The notes beneath the pieces are model-generated. The model saw nothing but the letters and a program-made list of their open reading frames with translations, was not told the DNA's origin and searched no databases. 40,697 bases of DNA from an uncultured Bacteroidales bacterium (lineage in GTDB: Bacteria; Bacteroidota; Bacteroidia; Bacteroidales; UBA932), in the NCBI GenBank assembly GCA_944326365.1, contig CALVDR010000026.1:1-40697 (forward strand), in the 5' to 3' direction. The position numbers were made by a program, and so were the translations under genes. This document shows positions 25,455 through 34,468 of this stretch, in pieces (position 1 is the stretch's first letter; the number at the start of each line of letters is the position of its first letter).

Positions 25455-27209
25455 TTAAAAATCATACTTGTAGGTTTCGCGTACATTTACTTCCACTGCA
25501 GGTTCTGCCAGATGAGGATTGAATACCAGATCTTCCGCAGGAAGAGGGAGAGTGAAGCTGGATGCGGTCACGTTCGGTGCAGGGACTTCATCCTCGTACC
25601 TTACGTCGTCGTCCTCCGCATTCCAGGTTTCGTATCCTGAATCATAGTATGCCTCGTAAAGTTCTCCGAGACCGAACCAGCGGTTTCTTCTCTGGTTCTT
25701 GATCTCGTCTATCACCACGTCCATCTGATAATAGGACCTGCGGACGAAGTCATACCAGTAGTCTCCTTCCAGAGCCAGTTCGAGACGTCGCTCTTTCCAT
25801 ATCTGCTCCACTGTCAGCGGCGCCTTGAAATCATCTTCTTCTGAATAGCCGGCACGCCTGTGCACCCTGTTTATGGCATCCAGTGCAGACTGGTCAGAAG
25901 TTTCGCCGGACGTTCCGGTCATGGCTTCCGCATATATAAGAAGGACATCTGCAAAACGGAGGAGATGAGTGGCAAGACCTGTGGCCATATTTGCGGCGGA
26001 CTGTCCGAGACCTGCCACATGATCTGCCTGTCTTCCGGTCAGATGCTTTACAATATTGGCTCCGGTAGGAGACTGGTACTCTCCGGCAGGACCGCCCTTG
26101 CCGTAGTCGCCGTCATCATAGATGAATCTCAGATAGTCGAAGCCACCCCTGTCAGTCCAGAAATAGTCGTAGGTATCTCCGGCCATCATCATGGTAGCCT
26201 TTCTTCTCTTGTCCTTTTCCGCAGCCCTGGTAGCCGGATCAGCTATGGCGCTTACTCCGAAATCATCCTGCAGGTCAATGGAAGGGCCGCGCCATCCGCC
26301 CCAGCAGTTTTCTTCGAAATCCGAGAAACCCGTAAGGGCTATTTCCGGCTGGAAGGAATTCTGCTGCGTCCAAGGGTCCCGTGACGGAGACCACTGCCAT
26401 GAAATCATGCATTCCTTGTTCTGATTGTGCTGAAGACGGAAAATATCGGAATATTCTTCCATCAGGTCACGGCCGGAATTGTCGATGACATCCTTGGCAT
26501 ACTGCGCGGCTTTGGACATGTCGTCAGCATTGAGCTGGCCTGAAAGGCCTGCCTTGGTCAGATATACCTTGGCGAGAAGGGCCTCGGCAGCATAATAGTC
26601 TATACGGCCGTTGGCATTCACGCCTGTCTTGGGAAGCAGTTCCATCGCCTTTTCCAGAGTCATGATGATGTATTCGTAGACATTGGCCCTTGTGGCCTTG
26701 TAGACATTGTTATACTCTCCGGAAGTCAGGACTTCGGTATTGTCATGGATAATAGGCACTTCACCGAAGGATCTCACCATGAAGAAATATGCGAAAGCCT
26801 TCCAGGTCAGAGCCTCGCCTATGCACTGGTTCTTTACTGTCTGGGACGGACCTTCGGAGTTCCGGATATTGCGGATAACAGTATTTGCATGTGCGTTGAC
26901 CGACCACAAGGAATAGGACATGGCCACCAGGTCGGTGTCTGTGCCGTTTACGGAGAAATCCAGATACTGGCTTTCCCCAAGATAAAGGTTTCCGGACATC
27001 ACCTCGCCTACCCAGAGGAAGGCTCTCAGGAAATCGTACCACGGAGAATTGTAGAGATAGTTCACGCCCTGCACGCACTGCTCGTCATTCAGATAGAAGT
27101 TGTCCACATTGTACGTGTCTTCGGCAGGACGGTTCAGGAAGTCGCTGCAAGAGACCATTGCTGCAAGCAGGACACCTGCCAATGCGATCTTGATTATATT
27201 GTGTTTCAT
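25455..27209 (-). CDS. susD: SusD/RagB-family outer-membrane glycan-binding lipoprotein
   Basis: A 584-residue lipoprotein (lipobox MVSC, Cys21) starting the mature part CSDFLNRPAEDTY, the classic SusD N-terminus. Tetratricopeptide-like helices in the N-terminal half and a variable C-terminal half (WKERRLELALEGDYWYD segment) are family hallmarks. It forms the lid of the SusC pore and binds glycan chains. It lies 16 bp after susC. The name denotes family membership, not starch as substrate. Confidence 0.96.
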   Translation of the reverse strand: MKHNIIKIALAGVLLAAMVSCSDFLNRPAEDTYNVDNFYLNDEQCVQGVNYLYNSPWYDFLRAFLWVGEVMSGNLYLGESQYLDFSVNGTDTDLVAMSYSLWSVNAHANTVIRNIRNSEGPSQTVKNQCIGEALTWKAFAYFFMVRSFGEVPIIHDNTEVLTSGEYNNVYKATRANVYEYIIMTLEKAMELLPKTGVNANGRIDYYAAEALLAKVYLTKAGLSGQLNADDMSKAAQYAKDVIDNSGRDLMEEYSDIFRLQHNQNKECMISWQWSPSRDPWTQQNSFQPEIALTGFSDFEENCWGGWRGPSIDLQDDFGVSAIADPATRAAEKDKRRKATMMMAGDTYDYFWTDRGGFDYLRFIYDDGDYGKGGPAGEYQSPTGANIVKHLTGRQADHVAGLGQSAANMATGLATHLLRFADVLLIYAEAMTGTSGETSDQSALDAINRVHRRAGYSEEDDFKAPLTVEQIWKERRLELALEGDYWYDFVRRSYYQMDVVIDEIKNQRRNRWFGLGELYEAYYDSGYETWNAEDDDVRYEDEVPAPNVTASSFTLPLPAEDLVFNPHLAEPAVEVNVRETYKYDF

Positions 27210-27225
27210 TTTATTCCTGTTTAAA

Positions 27226-30200
27226 TTAGAATGTGATGTTCAGACCTATGGAATAAGTGGTAGGACTCGGATAGCGGCCGTTGTCGATACCGTAGGTAAG
27301 GCCTGTCGCATCCTGCGTACTTGCTCCGATTTCAGGGTCATATCCTGAATAGCGGGTGAACGTATAGAGATTCTGTATGTTGCAATATATCCTGAGGTTC
27401 TCTATCCTGGCCTTTTCCAGCATTTTCTTCGGGAAGGTATAGCCTAAGGTTATGTTCTTGATACGGAGGTATGAACCGTCCTCGATATATCTCGAACTCA
27501 TACGGTCATTGTCATTCGGGTCGTTGATGGAAGCACGAGGAGTCTTGGTTCCCGGATTCGCCACCTTCACGTTGGTCACGTCATCGTACCACATGCTGCC
27601 GTCTTCGTAGACCTTGTCCGGATCTATAGGTACCAGTCTGGCCCTGTCATTCACGGAATTAAGCTGGTTCGTCCACGGGCTGTTCATGTGGGTAAGAGTG
27701 ATGGAGTTGTAGTTCAGCACCTTGTTTCCGTATGAGCCGTTCAGGAAGATGCTCAGGTCGAAATTCCAGTAGCGGAATGTGTTGGTCCATCCGAATGTGA
27801 AGAGAGGAAGCGGAGAACCGAGGTTCGTCCGGTCGTTCTCGTCGATGACACCGTCTCCGGAATCAGGAATGCCGTCACCGTCAGTATCCACTGTAGGCTG
27901 GTCCTTGTACTTGAGGTCACCGATCCACACGGTATTGGCCCTGTTGAAGTTTCCGTCCGCAGGATATTTGGCCGGCTTTGGAGAATTCATGAGGTCATCG
28001 AGAGACTCGTACACGCCTTCCACTTCATAGCCGTAGAAGTTGTAGAGAGATTCGCCGATGGTGGACAGGCAGACTACGTCGTTCCACTGTCCGTAACCTA
28101 CGAGAGATGCATTGGAAGTACCTTCGAGTGAGAGCAGCTTGTTCTTGTTGAAAGAAATCTGGAAATTCGAATCCCACTGGAACTTGCCCACTAACGGATG
28201 GGTATCCAGGGTGATTTCAAGACCCTTGTTCTCTATGCTTCCATAATTTCCCTTAGGTGCGGCCAGGACTGACGAAATATTGCCCTGGGTTCCCATGTAG
28301 GAAGGAAGCTGCATGGACATGAGCATATCATCCGAGCGTTTGATATAGGCATCGACGATGAGATTCAGTCTGTCCTGGAAGAATCCGAGATCGAGACCTA
28401 TGTTCCACTGCTCCTGTGATTCCCAGCGTATGGCTGTATTAGGTATGTTAGACGGTCTGTAGCCCATACCCAGTCCGGTAGGCATCCTGCTGATGGCTGC
28501 ACCCCAGGCATATCCTCCGATATTGGAGTTACCGGTCTGCCCCCATCCGACACGGAGCTTTCCGTTGCTGATCACATCCTTGACTCCTTCGAAGAATGCT
28601 TCGTTCGAGAATCTCCATGAGGCTGCGGCAGAATGGAAGCCTGCCCATCTGTTATCCGGTCCGAAGTTCGAAGATCCGTCGTAACGGAACGTATAGGTCA
28701 ACAGATAACGGTCATCGTAGTTGTAAGTCTCACGTGTGAAGACGGATGACATGGCCGAGCTGCCGAAACCGGCTGAAATTCTCGGTGTACCTGATCCGAG
28801 AGCAGGATTGTGGACAGCATCCGAAGGAAGGGCATTGTTGAACACGCTGGCATATTCATATCTGGACTCCCACATTTCATGTCCGACCATGGCAGTCAGG
28901 CTGTGTTTGCCCCATGAATTCGAATAAGTCAGATAGTTCTTCAACTGCCAGAAGATGCTCTTGTTGTTCTGAATGCTGCTCTCATTGGTATCCCTCGTCC
29001 AGTTTCCGAAGTCGAGCATAGGTTTGTACCGCTCGGCTTTGCTCCAGTTCAGGTCGAAGCCAAGTTCCACGCGCCATACGAGATGCTTTATCGGAGTGAC
29101 ATCAGCGAAGATGTTTCCCGTCAGTTTCTGACGGTTCAGCAGGATATCGTCTTCCATGGCGATTCCTATAGGGTTAGGGTTCAGGTTATGCTCATCCACT
29201 ATGGTAGCATAGTTTCCGTCCATGTCATAGATAGGAACATCAGGTCTGGAGGTAAGGGAGTAGTAAATCAGACCGGAGTTCGAATCCGCGAGCTTCAGGT
29301 CATCGTTGGTCGTGGAGAATGTGGCCGAAAGCCCCATCTTTATCCATTTCTTCAGCTGGGCATCGAGGTTCGTGCGGACGCTGAAACGGTTGAAGTTACT
29401 TCCTATGATAGTACCTTCCTGATCCATATAGGAGCCGGACACATAGTACTGGACTTTTTCCGTACCGCCGGAAACCGAGAGCTGGTGCTGATGCTGTAGA
29501 GCCGTACGGAAGATGGCATCCTGCCAGTTCGTGCCTTCACCCAGAATGGAAGGATCCGAATATGTATCGCTCGGGTCGGACATTTCGCCGACTGACGCCA
29601 GATCATTGTAGAATTCCGCATACTGTCTGAGATTCATCATGTCCAGACGCTTGGTCTGCTGCGAAACCGCGAACATGCCGTCGTATGATATCCTGGCTTC
29701 ACCGGCCTTGCCTCTCTTGGTAGTGATAAGGACGACACCGTTTGCGCCCTGTGCACCGTAAATGGCCGTAGCCGATGCATCCTTCAGGATTTCCATGCTC
29801 ACGATATCGGCAGGGTTGATGGTGGAAAGAGGTGAGATGGTAGACACCTTGCCGTTTCCGAGCGCATCACCGAGACCGAAGTCCGCACCGGAATTTCCTC
29901 CGCTCTGGACTATCACACCGTCTATCACGTAAAGAGGTTCGGCGTTGGCATTGATGGTAGCCTGTCCACGGACACGGATGGATGATGAGGAACCCGGAGC
30001 TCCCGAGGTAGTCACGGCTGTCACACCGGCTGCCCTACCCTGGAGAGACTGGTCCAGAGAAGATATCACGGAACCTCTGAGTGATTCCTCGCTCACTGAA
30101 ACGGAGGCTCCGGAAAGGTCGCTTCTCTTCATGGTACCGTAGCCCACGACGACCACTTCGTCCAGAAGCTCGCTGTCCTCTGCCAAAGTGGCGTTATAGA

Positions 30201-30468
30201 CAGTCCTGTCATCTAGCACGGTGATCTTGACATCCTTGTATCCTATGGAAGATACGGTCAGGACTGCACCTGTCCTCACTTCGAGGATATAGTTTCCATC
30301 GAGATCTGTGATGGCACCGTTCTGGGTGCCGTCTTCAATGACGCTTGCTCCGATCACAGGCACTCCGGACTCGTCGAGAATCTTACCGGTCACCGTGATC
30401 CGCTCCTGAGCCGCCATCGACAGACAGAAGAAGAGCAATGCCATGCAAGCAAACAATTTACTTTTCAT
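27226..30468 (-). CDS. susC: SusC/RagA-family TonB-dependent glycan importer
   Basis: A 1080-residue outer-membrane protein. Signal peptide 1-20, a carboxypeptidase-regulatory-like domain (about 23-98), the conserved LLDEVVVVGYGT segment, a plug domain (about 110-230) with SSIRVRG and GANGVVLITTKRG, and a 22-stranded barrel ending in the aromatic C-terminus NITF. This is the standard SusC layout and length. It imports oligosaccharides of the PUL substrate using TonB energy. Forty bp separate it from the upstream GH5-CE7 gene, with no clear promoter in the gap, so it is probably the second gene of the operon. Confidence 0.96.
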   Translation of the reverse strand: MKSKLFACMALLFFCLSMAAQERITVTGKILDESGVPVIGASVIEDGTQNGAITDLDGNYILEVRTGAVLTVSSIGYKDVKITVLDDRTVYNATLAEDSELLDEVVVVGYGTMKRSDLSGASVSVSEESLRGSVISSLDQSLQGRAAGVTAVTTSGAPGSSSSIRVRGQATINANAEPLYVIDGVIVQSGGNSGADFGLGDALGNGKVSTISPLSTINPADIVSMEILKDASATAIYGAQGANGVVLITTKRGKAGEARISYDGMFAVSQQTKRLDMMNLRQYAEFYNDLASVGEMSDPSDTYSDPSILGEGTNWQDAIFRTALQHQHQLSVSGGTEKVQYYVSGSYMDQEGTIIGSNFNRFSVRTNLDAQLKKWIKMGLSATFSTTNDDLKLADSNSGLIYYSLTSRPDVPIYDMDGNYATIVDEHNLNPNPIGIAMEDDILLNRQKLTGNIFADVTPIKHLVWRVELGFDLNWSKAERYKPMLDFGNWTRDTNESSIQNNKSIFWQLKNYLTYSNSWGKHSLTAMVGHEMWESRYEYASVFNNALPSDAVHNPALGSGTPRISAGFGSSAMSSVFTRETYNYDDRYLLTYTFRYDGSSNFGPDNRWAGFHSAAASWRFSNEAFFEGVKDVISNGKLRVGWGQTGNSNIGGYAWGAAISRMPTGLGMGYRPSNIPNTAIRWESQEQWNIGLDLGFFQDRLNLIVDAYIKRSDDMLMSMQLPSYMGTQGNISSVLAAPKGNYGSIENKGLEITLDTHPLVGKFQWDSNFQISFNKNKLLSLEGTSNASLVGYGQWNDVVCLSTIGESLYNFYGYEVEGVYESLDDLMNSPKPAKYPADGNFNRANTVWIGDLKYKDQPTVDTDGDGIPDSGDGVIDENDRTNLGSPLPLFTFGWTNTFRYWNFDLSIFLNGSYGNKVLNYNSITLTHMNSPWTNQLNSVNDRARLVPIDPDKVYEDGSMWYDDVTNVKVANPGTKTPRASINDPNDNDRMSSRYIEDGSYLRIKNITLGYTFPKKMLEKARIENLRIYCNIQNLYTFTRYSGYDPEIGASTQDATGLTYGIDNGRYPSPTTYSIGLNITF

Positions 30469-30508
30469 AGTTATTGTTTTTTGTGTTAATAATTAGGAAT
30501 TCTCCGTA

Positions 30509-33049
30509 TTATAAAACTTCCTGCAGAAGTTTTCCGAAAAATGCATCCCTTGCGGCCCACCATCCGTTCTCGGTTTCCACATGGTGGCCGGCAAGAGGAA
30601 AAGTGAGATAGCTTTTCGGGGCAGAGATCATGTTGTACCCCGAGAAATTCGTATGCGGAGGACAGACGTTGTCCTGCAGGCCGAAGCCCATCAGCACAGG
30701 ACAGACAATCCTGTCCGTAAAGTTCTTGATATCGAAATATGAAAGCGTCCTGTACAGGTCTTCATCACCGATTCCCAGCCTCCGGGCTTCGGCCAGCACG
30801 GGATCGGCCGGCCAGTGCACTATCCTGAAATAGTCAGGAAAATCGGAAAGGAAAGGTACGAAAGGGGCGATACCCTTGATCCTGCGATCCAGAGAAGCGG
30901 ATACCAGGGTGAAGGCTCCTCCCTGACTGCCGCCTTCGGCAAAAATCCGGGAAGTATCCACCTTCTCCCGGGAAGCCACGAAATCTATGGCCCTGACCAC
31001 ATCCATGAAGGCACCCCTGTAATAATAGGTATCCTTGTCTGCCAGACCGCGCACTACCCAGTCATCCTTCTCCCCCGGCTTGCGGTTCAGCCCCTGATTC
31101 CGCACACAGAGAGTGAACTCGGCGGCATCGGGACGGGCTGACGGGTCGTTGTACCACAGCGTGGCTCCATAGCCCATGTAATTGATGAATACGGGATACT
31201 TTCCCTCTTTCACCGGTTCGATATAGATGCCCGACACCGGTTCGCCGCCGAATGACTTCATGTCCACACGGTAAGTCCTGCGGACATCGTCCGAATGCTC
31301 AGGCAGCAGAGTGAGCCGGTATTCCGGATCGACCTGCGAAAGTTCCGCCAGACTTTCTTCCCAGAATATATCGAAATCTTCCGGCTTGTCCTGCGGTGAT
31401 ATGATCTTTTCCGGATCGCACCCTATATTGAAAGTCTGCAGAATATTGCCATTGGCGGTTCCGGCAGCACCCTGACGGCCGCCATCCAAGGCCGAAAGGA
31501 TGACCTTATAGAAACCCGGCTCCAGGCTGAAACGGAAATCCAGAGTATCCAGCACAGGGCCAAAAGACTTCGATGCCGTCATGACGGTATCTCCAGTATC
31601 GGTCAGTAAAGCGAGGCCGAGTCCGCCTTTCCATGAAGCATCGGCGGCAGTCTTCACCGCCACACGTAATTCCGCCGGATCATCCGAAGTGTACATCCAG
31701 TCGTTTTCCAGAACGGCCTCGGCGTAAATCCCGGACACGGCATCAAGATCCGATACGGCTTTCCTGATCATTTCCACCGTACTCCTGTCCGCAGCATACA
31801 CGGAGTTCAACCCCTGCTGTTCCTGGGCCGGATCTCCGCAATAGTCATCGCCCGGCTTCCAGAAGTCTTCTCCTGACTGCCCGGCCAGACCGCCCCAGCC
31901 CCAGAAATTCGCGCCTGCGAGCACTCCGCACGTTTCTTTCGATGACTTCACTCTGTCGAATACATGACTGTAATATGCATCCCTTGCTTCAGTCGGTGTG
32001 CCTTTGGCGAACAGAAAACCGTCTCTCGGGAACCCGAACTCTTCGATTACGAGCGGCTTGCCCAGCTTTTCCGCTGACGCGATGTGCGCGTCGATATATT
32101 CATCTGTCTTTCCGATGGCCTCAGACAGGTCTTCGGCCAATGTCTCCGGCTTGACCCAGCTCCAGTTATACGGCCAGATATGAGCCGTGAGATAATCTAT
32201 GTCCGGACATGAATGTATCTCCTCGTAAAGGTCCGCATCATTTTCACATCCCCACGTGCCTTCACTGCCTGTAGACACCATGTGGTTCGGGTCAATGGAT
32301 TTGATCAGTGCCGCTGTCTCCCACAGCCAGTCGGCAAATGCGGTCTTCACGCCGTCATTTGCAGAGAAGCATCTCGGTTCGTTGGCTATCTGCCATGAAA
32401 AGATGGACGGATCGTCCTTGTACGGAATGCCTGTAACAGTATTTATACGCGAGACCACTGTACGGACATGGGCGGCGAAAAGTTCCTTCGCCCTGTCATT
32501 CGTGACAAACTGCGAGGCATATTCCATATATGCCGGCCATCCTGCCACTGACGGAAGCACAGCATCGCCTGCTCCGGCCCATTCGAGATATCTGGCATAA
32601 CCGCCTGACCACTCCCAGGCATTGTTAAGATAAACCACTGCCGTCATCTTTCTCTTTCCCAGTTCGGAAAGAAGCCAGTCGAGCCCCTGGAAGACCTTCT
32701 CATCGTAAACTCCGGCAGCAGTCTGGAGACTCGGTTCTATCTGTGACGGAATCCCGGCAGGACCGTCGCCTCCGGCCAATACCCTGATATTAGTCACTCC
32801 GAGAGATTTCAGGGAATCGAGCTCTTCCGCCAGCCTCTCCCTGTCCCCGGACTCCGTATCCGAGCCTAAAACCGCACCATACCACAGGTTGGTACCTATA
32901 TAATAAAAGGCATTCTCTCCGGAATAACCTTCGGCAGGAATGAACATGCCGTCACGGGCACTGAAAAAGCCGGAATCGCCCGCATCCGCGCAGCACGACA
33001 TGAATGCAGGAACAGCCAGCAAGGACAAAATCAGAAGGTGGAATTTCAT
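30509..33049 (-). CDS. GH5_7-like beta-mannanase - CE7-like acetylesterase fusion lipoprotein
   Basis: An 846-residue lipoprotein (lipobox MSC, Cys19). The GH5 domain (about 27-435) has FYYIGTNLWYG, acid/base Glu224 (IANEPR) and nucleophile Glu337 (VIEEFG), the arrangement of subfamily 7 mannanases. A beta-rich linker domain (about 440-545) follows. The C-terminal alpha/beta hydrolase (about 550-846) resembles CE7 acetyl-xylan/cephalosporin esterases, with Ser708 in GGSQGG, Asp793 in LQDNVCPP and His in GHHVE at about 822. One polypeptide would thus cut the mannan backbone and remove acetyl groups that block cutting. It is the first gene of the PUL operon, directly behind the best promoter in the window. 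Confidence 0.9.
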   Translation of the reverse strand: MKFHLLILSLLAVPAFMSCCADAGDSGFFSARDGMFIPAEGYSGENAFYYIGTNLWYGAVLGSDTESGDRERLAEELDSLKSLGVTNIRVLAGGDGPAGIPSQIEPSLQTAAGVYDEKVFQGLDWLLSELGKRKMTAVVYLNNAWEWSGGYARYLEWAGAGDAVLPSVAGWPAYMEYASQFVTNDRAKELFAAHVRTVVSRINTVTGIPYKDDPSIFSWQIANEPRCFSANDGVKTAFADWLWETAALIKSIDPNHMVSTGSEGTWGCENDADLYEEIHSCPDIDYLTAHIWPYNWSWVKPETLAEDLSEAIGKTDEYIDAHIASAEKLGKPLVIEEFGFPRDGFLFAKGTPTEARDAYYSHVFDRVKSSKETCGVLAGANFWGWGGLAGQSGEDFWKPGDDYCGDPAQEQQGLNSVYAADRSTVEMIRKAVSDLDAVSGIYAEAVLENDWMYTSDDPAELRVAVKTAADASWKGGLGLALLTDTGDTVMTASKSFGPVLDTLDFRFSLEPGFYKVILSALDGGRQGAAGTANGNILQTFNIGCDPEKIISPQDKPEDFDIFWEESLAELSQVDPEYRLTLLPEHSDDVRRTYRVDMKSFGGEPVSGIYIEPVKEGKYPVFINYMGYGATLWYNDPSARPDAAEFTLCVRNQGLNRKPGEKDDWVVRGLADKDTYYYRGAFMDVVRAIDFVASREKVDTSRIFAEGGSQGGAFTLVSASLDRRIKGIAPFVPFLSDFPDYFRIVHWPADPVLAEARRLGIGDEDLYRTLSYFDIKNFTDRIVCPVLMGFGLQDNVCPPHTNFSGYNMISAPKSYLTFPLAGHHVETENGWWAARDAFFGKLLQEVL

Positions 33050-33078
33050 TCAAGCGTCATTTTATGTGGTTGATGACG

Positions 33079-33110
33079 CAAAGGTACGGTATGACGGTAC
33101 GGCAAACAAA
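33079..33110 (-). promoter_or_regulatory. PUL operon promoter (-33 TTTG and -7 TACCTTTG)
   Basis: On the minus strand TTG (33107-33109, within TTTG 33107-33110), a 20-bp spacer and TACCTTTG (33079-33086) reproduce the Bacteroidota sigma-ABfr consensus. The predicted start is near 33075, giving a leader of about 26 nt before the GH5-CE7 gene. Confidence 0.65.
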
Positions 33111-33139
33111 TACTTAGATATCCAATAATGATACTTTTT
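33110..33139. promoter_or_regulatory. Candidate AraC-type operator with two ATACTT half-sites
   Basis: ATACTT occurs at 33110-33115 and 33131-33136, 21 bp apart in direct orientation, the spacing used by AraC-family activators. The near half-site abuts the -33 element. The distal half-site lies in AATGATACTTTTT (33127-33139), which recurs exactly at 34127-34139 upstream of the regulator gene. Confidence 0.5.
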
Positions 33140-33161
33140 CAATAAGTGTTTTATTCCTGTC

Positions 33162-34037
33162 CTATACGATAACCTTGTTCTTCTTGTACATGGCACGGAA
33201 CTCTTTCGGAGTGACTCCGCGCCTGGCCTTGAAAATGCGGTTGAAGTTCGAAAGGTTGTTGAACCCGCATTCGAAACAGATTTCAGAGATATTCCTCGTG
33301 GAGTCCACAAGGGCTCTGGCAGCATTTCCCAGTCTGATGTCCAGAACATAGTCTGACAGCGATTTTCCAGTCCTGAGTTTGAAAAAGCGGCTGAAAGAAG
33401 TAGGTGTCATACCCACCATTCCGGCCAGTTCCTCCAGTCTCAGAGTCTCTGTATAATGATCGTTTATGTACTGTTTCACTTTCTGTACCCGGCGGCTTTC
33501 CGGATTTCTCTCGGCATGCGAAAAGGAGCTGCTCGCCAGTATCCTGTAGTCACTCCGTGACAAGTCATAGAGGATCTTAAGAAATTTCAGAAATCTCATG
33601 AAGCCTTCCTGTTCGGCGGCAAGCCCGTCGATGGCAGAATATACTTTCATGATGGTATGCTGTGAAAACACCACCCCATGGTCTGCGTTCCTGAACATCT
33701 TCATGATGGATGCAAACTGGTTCTTCGCCATAAGACTGCCTGAAAGGAGGTCAGGAGAAAACTGGATGGTCACTTCCCTGATGTCGTGTGAGGTGCAGTC
33801 GCCGTTATCCCATACATGCTCGAGATTTTCCGAGCATATCAGGACCAGATCATAATTTCCTATGGTTTCGACACTGTCACCGACTACACGTCTCACACCT
33901 GGTGCATTCTCCACGAAATTCAGTTCGTACTCCCTGTGCTGGTGAAGCGGATATGTGAACTCTGACTTGTGTCTGTCCACGACATGGAAACAGTCCTTGT
34001 CGGAAAGGGGCGTGATTTCTTCCAAAACGTCACTCAT
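33162..34037 (-). CDS. AraC-family transcriptional regulator
   Basis: A 291-residue one-component regulator. The N-terminal cupin-like sensor (about 15-110) starts with a HREYELNFV segment; a helical linker follows. The C-terminal double helix-turn-helix (about 185-285) includes LEELAGMVGMTPTSFSRFFK and the second-helix signature ISEICFECGFNNLSNFNRIFK, with GVTPKEFR at the end. It lies immediately upstream of the PUL operon (112 bp) and is divergent from the epimerase gene. It probably activates both in response to a manno-disaccharide or sugar in the cytoplasm, instead of the hybrid two-component systems common in Bacteroides PULs. Ligand unproven. Confidence 0.93.
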   Translation of the reverse strand: MSDVLEEITPLSDKDCFHVVDRHKSEFTYPLHQHREYELNFVENAPGVRRVVGDSVETIGNYDLVLICSENLEHVWDNGDCTSHDIREVTIQFSPDLLSGSLMAKNQFASIMKMFRNADHGVVFSQHTIMKVYSAIDGLAAEQEGFMRFLKFLKILYDLSRSDYRILASSSFSHAERNPESRRVQKVKQYINDHYTETLRLEELAGMVGMTPTSFSRFFKLRTGKSLSDYVLDIRLGNAARALVDSTRNISEICFECGFNNLSNFNRIFKARRGVTPKEFRAMYKKNKVIV

Positions 34038-34254
34038 GATTACCGGGATTAAAATCCGTGTAAAGATAGCGGTTTTTTACGCAAAGTCTGCATCGTCGCA
34101 GTTAACAAAGGTCAAAAGTGAATAAAAATGATACTTTTTTATCAATTATTTACAACATGAGGCCGAATCGGCTCCGGGCATGGAAGAGATTATACCTTAA
34201 ATATTATATTTGCAAGACATCATGGCGGCAGCCAAATGAAAACATATACTAAGA
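34038..34254. promoter_or_regulatory. Intergenic region with divergent regulator and epimerase promoter elements
   Basis: No gene is seen here. On the plus strand TATATTTG at 34205-34212 matches TAnnTTTG and could drive the epimerase gene through the downstream repeat. On the minus strand TATCTTTA (34061-34068) is a one-mismatch -7 box for the regulator. AATGATACTTTTT at 34127-34139 repeats the motif found at the PUL promoter and would sit between both promoters. Confidence 0.4.
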
Positions 34255-34464
34255 TAACGTGAGTTCGATGAAAAGAACGGAGTGAATTTCAGAGAACTAC
34301 CTCTGTAGAGGATTCGTGGAACGAATCCGGCAGTAAGTTCTCCCCTCGATAGGGGAGGATTTAGGTGGGGTGACACGTAAAAGGAAAGAGATTTCGAAGA
34401 AATCGTAACGTCAGTTCGACGGAATCTCTGGTACTGAGTAAAATAATTCGTCGAACTGACGTTA
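34255..34464 (-). repeat. Complete copy B of the modular multi-hairpin repeat
   Basis: A 210-bp element, inverted relative to copies A and C. It is bounded by TAACGTGAGTTCGA (34255-34268) and TCGAACTGACGTTA (34451-34464), 13 of 14 complementary. Internal parts include stems CCTCT/AGAGG, GGATTCGT/ACGAATCC, CTCCCCT/AGGGGAG at 34340-34357, the ATTTCGAAGAAAT palindrome and a CGTCAGTTCGACG/CGTCGAACTGACG inverted repeat. It ends 4 bp before the epimerase ATG. Confidence 0.85.
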
Positions 34465-34468
34465 AGAC

